Assembly: GCF_052065355.1 (NCBI RefSeq)
Contig: NZ_JBQHUF010000006.1
Location: forward strand, 88,539-152,538
Reading direction: 5' to 3'
Origin: Flavonifractor sp052065355
GTDB taxonomy: Bacteria; Bacillota; Clostridia; Oscillospirales; Oscillospiraceae
Length of the DNA: 64,000 bases
Shown here: one piece after another, positions 32,224 to 40,191 of the stretch
Numbering within the stretch: position 1 is the stretch's first letter
Layout: each line of letters begins with the position of its first letter
Notes under the pieces: generated by a model
Told to the model about the DNA's origin: nothing
Databases searched by the model: none
The model's input: only the letters and a program-made list of their open reading frames with translations
Position numbers and translations under genes: made by a program

Positions 32224-34368
32224 TTATTCAGTCTTTTCTTCCGGTTTTTCCGGCGGAGCCTGTCCGTCTCCCAGCGGGATGGCGGGGCCGGACTCCTCCT
32301 GATGGGGAGCGGGAGCCTCTCGACGGGGCCGGGGTTCCTTCTTCTCCTGCTCAGGGTCGGGGTAGTTGTCCGCCAGAGCGGGATCGCGTCCCTCCAGGAT
32401 GGCTACCATCTCGGCGCCGGTGATGGTCTCCTTCTCCAGCAGATAGGCCACCACCTTGTCCATGTCCTCCCGGTTCTCCCGGATGACCTGGACGGCCTGG
32501 TTATAGCACTGAGTGAGCAGCTCCTTCACCGCCTGGTCCACCGCAGCGGCGGTGTCCTGGGCGCAGTCCATGCCGTAGCCGCCATCCAGGTACTGGTTGC
32601 GGCGGGAGGCCAGGGCCATCATGCCGAACTGATCGCTCATGCCGTAGAGGACTACCATGCTCCGGGCCACACTGGTGGCGTCCTGGATGTCCTGAGCCGC
32701 GCCGTTGGTCATGGTGTTGAGCACCACTTCCTCGGCGGCACGGCCGCCCATGGAGACACAGATCTTGGCCAGCAGCTCGTCCTTGGTGCGCAGGTCGGTC
32801 TTGTCCTCCTCGGGCATCAGCAGGGTGTAGCCCAGAGAGCCCTGGGTGTGAGGCACGATGGTGATCTTCTGCACCGGCTCGGTGTTCTTCTGCTTGTAAG
32901 CCACCATGGCGTGACCCACCTCGTGGTAGGCCACCAGCTTTTTCTCAAACTCGGTGAGGACGCTGCCCTTTTTCTCCGAGCCGGCGATGACCAGCTCGAA
33001 GGATACCAGCAGGTCCTCCTGATTGACCGCCTTGCGGCCCAGACGCACCGCCCGCAGGGCGGCTTCGTTCACCAGGTTGGCAAGGTCGGCGCCTACGGTA
33101 CCGGCGGTGGCAATGGCGATCTTCTTCAGATCCACGTCCTCCGCCAGGCGGATGTTTCGGGTGTGAACCTGCAGGGTAGCCAGACGGCCGGCCAGGTTGG
33201 GCCGGTCCACGATGATCCGGCGGTCGAACCGGCCGGGCCGCAGCAGAGCCTGGTCCAGCACCTCGGGCCGGTTGGTGGCGGCCAGCAGGATAACGCCCTT
33301 GGTGGGGTCGAAGCCGTCCATCTCGGCCAGCAGCTGGTTCAGGGTCTGCTCCCGTTCGTCGTTGCCGCCCATGCGGTTGTCACGGGACTTGCCGATGGTG
33401 TCGATCTCGTCGATGAACACGATACAGGGGGCCATCTTGTTGGCCTCCTTGAACAGGTCACGGACACGGGCGGCGCCCATGCCTACGAACATCTCCACAA
33501 AGTCGGAGCCGGAGATGGAGAAGAAGGGCACGTTGGCCTCGCCGGCCACGGCCTTGGCCAGCAGGGTCTTACCGGTACCCGGAGGGCCCACCAGCAGGGC
33601 GCCCTTGGGCAGCTTGGCGCCGATCTCGGTGTATTTTTGGGGATTGTGCAGGAAGTCGATGATCTCTACCAGGGACTCCTTGGCCTCGTCCTGACCGGCC
33701 ACGTCCTTAAAGGTGACGCCGGTCTTTTTCTCCACATAGACCTTGGCGTTGGACTTGCCCAGGTTGCCGATGCCGCCGCCCATCTTGCCCGCCATGCCGC
33801 GGAACAGGAAGGAGAACAGAGCCACCATAATGATGACAGGCAGCACATAGGAGATGAGCAGGGAGATGACGGGAGAGAGCTGCTCCACATACTCCGGACC
33901 ATATTTGACGCCGTGGGCATCCAGCAGGGCCAGAAGGTCATCGTCCCGCAGACCCACCTGGGAGACGGGGGCGCAGAAGTAGGTGACCGGCTTCTCGCTG
34001 CTGCCCCAGCTCTCCAGCGGGGGCAGGCCCAGGGAGCTGCCCGGCTCCTTCCCGCTGTCGCTCTGCGATTGATCGGTGCCGGACGTTACCACGTTGCCGT
34101 CTTTGTCCAGCGTGACGCCATCCTTCAGAGTAAGGGTGTACTTGCTGGACTCCATCAGCACGCCTTCCACCACATCCTGCTCCACCAGGCTGCGGAACTG
34201 GCTGTAGGTGATCTCCACCGAATTGGCGGAGCGGGCCATGGAGGTGGCGTAGTTCACCAGTACGGTGAGTACCAGGGCCCACAAAATGATGGAAACGATG
34301 GCGGTGATATTGCGTCGGTTTCCACCGCCGCCCTTTCCCCGGTTGTTGTTCTGATTATCAGGGTTCAA
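32224..34368 (-). CDS. ftsH: ATP-dependent zinc metalloprotease FtsH (first paralogue)
   Basis: A 714-residue membrane AAA+ protease that removes damaged membrane proteins and regulatory proteins. Two membrane helices flank an extracytoplasmic domain, which has a Ser/Gly/Pro-rich insertion at about 100-130. The AAA module has GPPGTGKT, FIDEID and an SRH region ending RPGRFDRR. The protease has the zinc motif HEVGH at His482. The C-terminal 45 residues are Pro/Glu-rich and disordered. The start is a TTG at 34368 with GGAGGAGG upstream; no ATG fits. A shorter paralogue lies at 37784-39667. Confidence 0.92.
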   Translation of the reverse strand: MNPDNQNNNRGKGGGGNRRNITAIVSIILWALVLTVLVNYATSMARSANSVEITYSQFRSLVEQDVVEGVLMESSKYTLTLKDGVTLDKDGNVVTSGTDQSQSDSGKEPGSSLGLPPLESWGSSEKPVTYFCAPVSQVGLRDDDLLALLDAHGVKYGPEYVEQLSPVISLLISYVLPVIIMVALFSFLFRGMAGKMGGGIGNLGKSNAKVYVEKKTGVTFKDVAGQDEAKESLVEIIDFLHNPQKYTEIGAKLPKGALLVGPPGTGKTLLAKAVAGEANVPFFSISGSDFVEMFVGMGAARVRDLFKEANKMAPCIVFIDEIDTIGKSRDNRMGGNDEREQTLNQLLAEMDGFDPTKGVILLAATNRPEVLDQALLRPGRFDRRIIVDRPNLAGRLATLQVHTRNIRLAEDVDLKKIAIATAGTVGADLANLVNEAALRAVRLGRKAVNQEDLLVSFELVIAGSEKKGSVLTEFEKKLVAYHEVGHAMVAYKQKNTEPVQKITIVPHTQGSLGYTLLMPEEDKTDLRTKDELLAKICVSMGGRAAEEVVLNTMTNGAAQDIQDATSVARSMVVLYGMSDQFGMMALASRRNQYLDGGYGMDCAQDTAAAVDQAVKELLTQCYNQAVQVIRENREDMDKVVAYLLEKETITGAEMVAILEGRDPALADNYPDPEQEKKEPRPRREAPAPHQEESGPAIPLGDGQAPPEKPEEKTE

Positions 34369-34598
34369 ATTAAAGTTCCTCCTCCAAACTGGAGATGATT
34401 CTTTTTGCAAAGTAATTATAGTTATAGCACAGCCCACCCGAAAAAACAAGAAAGCAGGGCGGGAAACCTGTAAACTTTCTATGAAAACAGGGCCTTTCGC
34501 TGGCGTATCATTTTGCGGAAAAGAAGCAAATATGGCTTTTTCTGCGGGGTGGGTTGTGGTATACTGGTGAATACGAATGAGAAAGGCGGGACAGCAGC

Positions 34599-35366
34599 AT
34601 GAAGGAGCGCAGACCCATTCCCCAGGCCGAGGCCAACGGCCTCATCGAGGGGCGCAACGCGGTGACGGAGGCCCTCCGGGCCGGTACCCCCATCGACAAG
34701 ATCTTTTTGGCCCGGGGCGAGACTGACGCTACCCTGGGCCATATCGCCGCCTCTGCCCGGGACAAGGGCATTGTGGTGGTGGAGTGTGACCGGCGGAAGC
34801 TGGATTTTATGAGCCGTACCCACTCCCATCAGGGTGTCATCGCCCAGGCCGCTGTGCGGGAATACGCCAGTGTGGACGATATTCTGAACGCCGCCCGGGA
34901 GAAGGGGGAGCCGCCCCTGATCGTGGTGTGTGACGAGCTCAGCGACCCCCACAATCTGGGCGCGGTGATCCGCACCGCCGAGTGCGCCGGAGCCCACGGA
35001 GTGATTATTCCCAAGCGCCGCTCCGCCGGCCTGACGGCGGTGGTGGCCAAGACCTCCGCCGGCGCGGTGAGCCACATTCCGGTGGCCCGGGTGCCCAACC
35101 TGCCCGCTCTGCTCAAGGAGCTGAAGGACGAGGGCGTGTGGGTCTTCGGCACTGCCGCTGACGGGGACCGGCTGCTGTATGACGCCGACCTGAAGGGCCC
35201 TGCCGCCATCGTTATCGGCAGTGAGGGGGACGGCATGGGCCGCCTGGTGGCCGAGACCTGCGATTTCAAGGTGCGCATCCCCATGAAGGGAAAGCTCAAC
35301 TCCCTCAACGCCAGCGCCGCCGCCGCCATTCTGCTCTATGAGGCGGTGCGCCAGAGACTGGGATGA
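34599..35366 (+). CDS. rlmB: 23S rRNA (guanosine-2'-O-)-methyltransferase RlmB (SpoU family)
   Basis: A 255-residue SPOUT enzyme that methylates a 23S rRNA guanosine ribose. It has the substrate-binding N-terminal domain (NGLIEGRNAVTEALRAGTPIDKIFLARG) and the knot motifs DELSDPHNLGAVIRTAECAGAHG (motif 1), IGSEGDGMGRLV (motif 2) and IPMKGKLNSLNASAAAAILLYE (motif 3). The start at the ATG is preceded by GAAAGGCGGG. It leads a plus-strand set with the pseudo-ATPase gene. An alternative RNA target (tRNA or 16S) cannot be excluded from sequence. Confidence 0.88.
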   Translation: MKERRPIPQAEANGLIEGRNAVTEALRAGTPIDKIFLARGETDATLGHIAASARDKGIVVVECDRRKLDFMSRTHSHQGVIAQAAVREYASVDDILNAAREKGEPPLIVVCDELSDPHNLGAVIRTAECAGAHGVIIPKRRSAGLTAVVAKTSAGAVSHIPVARVPNLPALLKELKDEGVWVFGTAADGDRLLYDADLKGPAAIVIGSEGDGMGRLVAETCDFKVRIPMKGKLNSLNASAAAAILLYEAVRQRLG

Positions 35367-35399
35367 CACCAATTTACCTGAGAAAAGGAGCTCTCTCCC

Positions 35400-37610
35400 A
35401 TGGCCAAAGACCGGGACGATGAACTGAATAAGGACGAGCCCGGCGGGGAGGAATTCTCCCTGGAGGAGATTTTGGCAGAATTCGGGGGCGGGTCCGCCCG
35501 AAAGAAGCGGGACAAGGAGGATACCGTTCCCTTCCCCATTGTGCCCAAACGACCCGCGGCTCAGTCCGCCCCGCCCAAGGGCGGCGGCCGGGTGGTAGCC
35601 TTTCCCTCCGGTAAGGATGCAGAGCCGGTGGGGAAGCGGGAAGCGCCTCAGCCCAAGAAGGACCAGCCGCCGGTGGAGCGGCAGGCGGCTCCCAAGCGGC
35701 CGCCGGAGCCGGAAGAGCCCCAGGAGCCGGAAGACGATGACGATAAGGTAGTAGACTTCCCTGGCGACGAGGGACCCGCTGCCGACAATCCCATTGCCGA
35801 AGGGCTCAACCGTTTGGTGCGCAAGGCGGATGACTACGCCGCCCATATGTTTGAGGAAGAGGGCAAGGAGCACGAGGAGGAAGTGCGCCGGGCCGAGGCC
35901 TATATCCCCGGCACCGACGAGGAGGAGGAAGAGGAGGACCGGCCCCGCCGGGAGCGCCGCCCCCGCCGCCAGCCGCCGCCGGCTCCCGACCTGCCCGCCG
36001 CAGAACTGGCCAAGCGGTACAGCAAGGGCCTCAAGTCCCTGGGTGTGCGGGGCACCCTGGTGCTGCTGCTGTTCCTCCCCGCCCTGTACCTGAGCGTGGA
36101 TCTGCTGCCCTACCCCGAACTGCTTACCGATCAGCTGCGGATCTGGGTGCTGGCCGCCGCCCAGGGCCTGGCCATGCTGCTGGGCCTGGATGTGCTCATC
36201 GGCGGCCTGGCCCGGCTGTTCCGGTTGGAGTTCGGTATGGATACCCTGCTGGTCTTCGCCGCTGCCGCCACCCTGGCCGACGCCCTGACCATGACGGTAT
36301 TGGACAGCCGGGAGGGCGAGATGCCCTACTGCGCCGCCATTATCCTGGGTATTGCCCTGCTGCTTAAGGGTACCGCACGCAAGCGCCGGGGCCAGCGGCT
36401 GGCCTGCCGCACGGCAGCCTCCGCTTCCCAGCCTTACCTGGTCACCCTGGACGAGGGCAAGTGGAACGGCCGGGACACCTATGCCAAGTGGTCCGGTGAA
36501 CCCATCGGCTTCGGCCGGCAGATGCAGGCCAGCGACGGAGCCCAGCGGATCTTTCAGCGCATCGTGCCCCTGCTGCTTCTTGCCAGCCTGCTGCTGAGTA
36601 TCGTGGCCTCCATCGGCCGGGGCGCTCCGGAGCGGCTGCTGTGGTGCCTGTCCGCCATGCTCACTGCCTCCGCCTCCCTGTCGGGAGCCCTGTGCTTCTC
36701 TCTGCCCTGGCTCACCCTGTGCCGGCGGCTGAGCCAGTCGGGAGCTGCCATTGCCGGCTGGGACGGAGTCACCGCCACCGGCGGCAGCGGCATCCTGCTC
36801 ACCGATACCGATTTCTTCCCTCCAGGCTGCGTGGCCCTCAACGGCATCAAGGTTTTTGGGGATTTCCCGGTGGATAAGGTGGTGTCCAGCACCGCCAGCC
36901 TGATTAAGGAATCCGGCTGTGGACTGGACAAGATCTTCCACGATCTGCTCCGCTCCCAGGGCTGCGTCTACCGCCGCATGTCCAACTTCTGCTGCTACGA
37001 GGGCGGCCTGTCCGCCGTCATCCGCAACCAGCAGGTGCTGGTGGGCTCGGCGGCCTTCATGCACCTGATGGAGATCCCCCTGCCTCCCGGCCTCAACGTG
37101 AAGAACGCCGTGTTCTGCGCCATTGACGGGGAGCTGGCAGGCATCTTTGCCCTGAATTATACCCTCCACGGCACCCTGGAGCCCTCCCTCAACAGCCTGA
37201 TCCGCAACCGGGTTACCCCCGTCATGGCTACCCGGGACTTTAACCTCATCCCCGCCATGCTCCGCCAGCGGTTCAAGCTGCCGGTGGACAAGATGGAGTT
37301 CCCCGCCGCTGAGCGGCGCATTGAGCTGTCCGACGAGGACCAGGAGCACAGCGATATCCTCACCGCCGTCCTCTGCCGGGAGGGCGTGGCCCCCTACTCC
37401 GAGGCGGTGGTGGGCGCGGCCCGGCTCCGTCGGGCGGTGCGCATCTCCGCTCTGCTGGCCAGTCTGGGTGCGGTGGCCGGTCTGCTGCTGGCCTTCTACC
37501 TCACCTTTGTGGGCTCCTATGCCTCCCTGTCCGCCGGCAACCTGCTGGTGTTCCTCATCATGTGGCTGGTGCCCACTCCCCTGATCTCCGGCATGGTCAA
37601 CAAATACTGA
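35400..37610 (+). CDS. Degenerate P-type-ATPase-like membrane protein with long disordered N-terminus
   Basis: A 736-residue protein. Residues 1-200 are charged and Pro-rich, with a short conserved-looking start (EEFSLEEILAEFGGG). About six hydrophobic helices follow in the order of a P1-type ATPase (pairs near 220-310, 385-445 and 680-735). Between helices 4 and 5 is a P/N-domain-like segment. Where the phosphorylation motif DKTGT should be, the sequence reads LLTDTDFFPPG, and the hinge GDGxND is absent. The actuator TGES motif is also missing. So the fold seems kept while catalysis is lost. Unknown role, perhaps a scaffold. It lies between rlmB and the second ftsH. Confidence 0.72.
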   Translation: MAKDRDDELNKDEPGGEEFSLEEILAEFGGGSARKKRDKEDTVPFPIVPKRPAAQSAPPKGGGRVVAFPSGKDAEPVGKREAPQPKKDQPPVERQAAPKRPPEPEEPQEPEDDDDKVVDFPGDEGPAADNPIAEGLNRLVRKADDYAAHMFEEEGKEHEEEVRRAEAYIPGTDEEEEEEDRPRRERRPRRQPPPAPDLPAAELAKRYSKGLKSLGVRGTLVLLLFLPALYLSVDLLPYPELLTDQLRIWVLAAAQGLAMLLGLDVLIGGLARLFRLEFGMDTLLVFAAAATLADALTMTVLDSREGEMPYCAAIILGIALLLKGTARKRRGQRLACRTAASASQPYLVTLDEGKWNGRDTYAKWSGEPIGFGRQMQASDGAQRIFQRIVPLLLLASLLLSIVASIGRGAPERLLWCLSAMLTASASLSGALCFSLPWLTLCRRLSQSGAAIAGWDGVTATGGSGILLTDTDFFPPGCVALNGIKVFGDFPVDKVVSSTASLIKESGCGLDKIFHDLLRSQGCVYRRMSNFCCYEGGLSAVIRNQQVLVGSAAFMHLMEIPLPPGLNVKNAVFCAIDGELAGIFALNYTLHGTLEPSLNSLIRNRVTPVMATRDFNLIPAMLRQRFKLPVDKMEFPAAERRIELSDEDQEHSDILTAVLCREGVAPYSEAVVGAARLRRAVRISALLASLGAVAGLLLAFYLTFVGSYASLSAGNLLVFLIMWLVPTPLISGMVNKY

Positions 37611-37613
37611 GCC

Positions 37614-37647
37614 AAAGGCCCGTCCTCTTTGCAGGACGGGCCTTTTT
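37614..37647 (+). terminator. Rho-independent terminator after the pseudo-ATPase gene
   Basis: AAAGGCCCGTCCT and AGGACGGGCCTTT form a 13-bp stem with a 6-base loop and a T-run, 4 bases past the stop. Confidence 0.92.
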
Positions 37648-37709
37648 GCACAAAAAGTTCATAATTCAGCGGGGCTTGTAAACAATATGTGAAACCTGCC
37701 GCCGGTGGA

Positions 37710-37738
37710 TTGACTTTTGCAAAAGAAGAGCCTACTAT
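37710..37738 (+). promoter_or_regulatory. Promoter of the second ftsH gene
   Basis: TTGACT (37710-37715), a 17-base spacer and TACTAT (37733-37738), 45 bases before the ATG at 37784. A GGAGG SD follows. Together with the terminator just upstream this shows the second ftsH is transcribed on its own. Confidence 0.65.
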
Positions 37739-37783
37739 TATTTCGCATGGTAAATAAATTTCGTTCTACGGAGGAATACAGCT

Positions 37784-39667
37784 ATGAAAGAAGTTAAGGA
37801 ACCGGAGCAAAAACCGTCACCGCCGAAAAAACCGCTGATTTTTTACTACTGCGTCGCCCTGGTGGTGCTGATGCTACTCAACGCCCTGTTTTTCCCCTCG
37901 GTGCTGGAGTGGCAGGTCTATGAGGTGCCCTACAGCCAGTTCCTCACCATGGTGGACAACGACCAGGTGAGCGAGGTGGCTCTGGACGAGGACAGCCGGG
38001 AGATCATCTTTGTCGGCACCGACGAGAATGGCCGGGAGGGCTACTACAAGACCGGTGTGTGGCCGGACGACGGGCAGCGGCTGCTCAACCAGCTGCGGGA
38101 GGACACGGACATCGTCTTTACCGCCGAGATTCCCACCCAGGCCAACCCCATCCTGGCGGCGCTGATTAGCTGGGTGCTGCCCATCTTTATCTTCCTGCTT
38201 ATCGGCCAGCTGCTCTCCCGCTGGATGGTCAAGCGGATGGGCGGCGGCATGCCGGGCGGTATGGGCAACGCCATGACCTTCGGCAAAGCCAACGCCAAGA
38301 TCTATGTGGAGGAGGCCTCCACCGGCGTGTCCTTTGCCGACGTGGCCGGTCAGGACGAGGCCAAGGACGCCCTGATGGAAGTGGTGGACTTCCTCCACGA
38401 GCCCCAGAAGTACACTGAGATCGGCGCCAAGCTGCCCAAGGGCGTGCTGCTGGTGGGCCCGCCGGGTACCGGTAAGACCCTGCTGGCCAAGGCGGTGGCC
38501 GGGGAGGCCAAGGTGCCCTTCTTCTCCATCTCCGGTTCGGAGTTCGTGGAGATGTTCGTGGGCATGGGTGCCGCCAAGGTCCGGGACCTGTTCAAGCAGG
38601 CGGGAGAAAAGGCCCCCTGTATCGTGTTCATCGACGAGATCGACGCCATCGGCAAGAAGCGTGATACCGGCGGCTACGGCGGCAACGACGAGCGGGAGCA
38701 GACCCTGAACCAGCTGCTGGCCGAGATGGACGGCTTCGACTCCAGCAAGGGTGTGGTGCTGCTGGCCGCCACCAACCGGCCGGAGAGCCTGGACCCCGCC
38801 CTCATGCGGCCCGGCCGGTTTGACCGCCGGGTGCGGGTGGAGCTGCCCGACCTCCAGGGCCGCGTGGCCATTCTGAAGGTCCACGGCAAACACGTCCATG
38901 TGGACGGCGACGTGGACTGGAACGCCATCGCCCGTGCTACCGCCGGCGCCTCCGGCGCGGAGTTGGCCAACATCGTCAACGAGGGCGCTCTCCGGGCGGT
39001 GCGGCAGGGCCGCAAGACCGTGACCCAGGCCGACCTGGAGGAGAGTGTGGAGACCGTCATTGCCGGAGCCCAGCGGAAGAACGCCGTCATCTCCCCCGAG
39101 GAGAAGAAACTGGTGTCCTACCACGAGGTGGGCCACGCCCTGGTGGCCGCCCTTCAGACCCACTCCGCCCCCGTGACCAAGATCACCATTATTCCCCGTA
39201 CCTCCGGCGCTCTGGGCTACACCATGCAGGTGGACCAGGGGGAGCGCAACCTCATGAGCCGGGCGGAGATCATCAACAAGATCGCCACCCTCACCGGCGG
39301 TCGGGCTGCCGAGGAGCTCATCTTCGGGCCGGACAACATCACCACCGGCGCCTCCAACGACATCGAGCAGGCCACCAAGCTGGCCCGGGCCATGATCACC
39401 CGGTACGGCATGACGGAGCAGTTCGACATGGTGGCCCTGGAGACGGTGCAGAACCAGTACCTGGGAGGGGACACTTCCCTGGCCTGTTCCGCTGAGACCG
39501 CCGCCGAAATCGACAAGCAGGTGGTGGATACCGTGAAGGCGGCCCACCAGAAGGCCCTCTCTCTGCTGAAGGAGCACCAGGACCAGCTCCACAAGCTGGC
39601 GGGCTACCTGCTGGAGAAGGAGACCATTACCGGCGAGGAGTTTATGGCTCTGCTGGAAACCAAATAA
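37784..39667 (+). CDS. ftsH: ATP-dependent zinc metalloprotease FtsH (second paralogue)
   Basis: A 627-residue FtsH. The first membrane helix lies at about 20-40, the extracytoplasmic domain follows (VPYSQFLTMVDNDQVSEV), and the second helix lies at about 120-145. The AAA module has GPPGTGKT at about 225 and FIDEIDAIGKKRD. The protease motif HEVGH is at His447, with the third zinc ligand in the later DIEQATKLARAM region. It lacks the insertion and long tail of the first copy. Both copies appear fully active. Own promoter and terminators on both sides. Confidence 0.92.
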   Translation: MKEVKEPEQKPSPPKKPLIFYYCVALVVLMLLNALFFPSVLEWQVYEVPYSQFLTMVDNDQVSEVALDEDSREIIFVGTDENGREGYYKTGVWPDDGQRLLNQLREDTDIVFTAEIPTQANPILAALISWVLPIFIFLLIGQLLSRWMVKRMGGGMPGGMGNAMTFGKANAKIYVEEASTGVSFADVAGQDEAKDALMEVVDFLHEPQKYTEIGAKLPKGVLLVGPPGTGKTLLAKAVAGEAKVPFFSISGSEFVEMFVGMGAAKVRDLFKQAGEKAPCIVFIDEIDAIGKKRDTGGYGGNDEREQTLNQLLAEMDGFDSSKGVVLLAATNRPESLDPALMRPGRFDRRVRVELPDLQGRVAILKVHGKHVHVDGDVDWNAIARATAGASGAELANIVNEGALRAVRQGRKTVTQADLEESVETVIAGAQRKNAVISPEEKKLVSYHEVGHALVAALQTHSAPVTKITIIPRTSGALGYTMQVDQGERNLMSRAEIINKIATLTGGRAAEELIFGPDNITTGASNDIEQATKLARAMITRYGMTEQFDMVALETVQNQYLGGDTSLACSAETAAEIDKQVVDTVKAAHQKALSLLKEHQDQLHKLAGYLLEKETITGEEFMALLETK

Positions 39668-39673
39668 AAGGAC

Positions 39674-39710
39674 AAAAAAGTCCCCGCGGCGGCGCCGCAG
39701 GGACTTTTTT
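39674..39710. terminator. Bidirectional terminator between ftsH and the 153-aa gene
   Basis: AAAAAAGTCCC and GGGACTTTTTT flank an inner GC-rich hairpin (GCGGC/GCCGC). It serves the convergent genes on both sides. Confidence 0.88.
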
Positions 39711-39719
39711 ATGCTTCGT

Positions 39720-40181
39720 TTACAGCTGGGAGAGCTCCTTCCACAGCTTCTTCTGGTTGGGCAGCATCCGCCGGGGCGGAGTGCGCCTGGCGTAGCGCCG
39801 GGCGGTTTCCTGCCGCACCTCCGGGGAGAGGAAAGACACCAGAGGCCGGGCGTGGCCCTCAAAGGCGGTGAGAGAAAAGGCGATGGTGTTGTCCTGGGGC
39901 TGGGGGTAGAAGAGCATCAGCTCCATGGCCTGCTCCGTCAGGGCTGCCGCCTCCTCCGCCGGGCACCGGGCCAGCTCCTCCGCCAGCGCGTTGATCCGCC
40001 CGGTGACGGTCTTGTCGAATTCCTCCACCGCGTAGCCCACCTTGGGATTGCCCTGGGCACGGAAGAGAAAGCCCATGGCCTCTCCCATGTTGGATGCCCG
40101 ACATTCCGTCAGCTTTTCCACAAAGGCCTTGTAGCAGGCCTGCAGTTCCTCCAACGCCTGGAGGGCGGATGTTGCTTCCAT
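39720..40181 (-). CDS. Conserved hypothetical protein, helical (153 aa)
   Basis: A 153-residue soluble, Ala/Glu-rich and mostly helical protein with no recognised domain (LEELQACYKAFVEKLTECRAS; FDKTVTGRINALAEELARCPAEE). It ends in a basic segment. I chose the ATG at 40181, preceded by AAGGAGG; the longer frame runs into purL. It starts 10 bases after the purL stop, so it is co-transcribed with purL. Function unknown. Confidence 0.65.
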   Translation of the reverse strand: MEATSALQALEELQACYKAFVEKLTECRASNMGEAMGFLFRAQGNPKVGYAVEEFDKTVTGRINALAEELARCPAEEAAALTEQAMELMLFYPQPQDNTIAFSLTAFEGHARPLVSFLSPEVRQETARRYARRTPPRRMLPNQKKLWKELSQL

Positions 40182-40191
40182 AAGGACCTCC

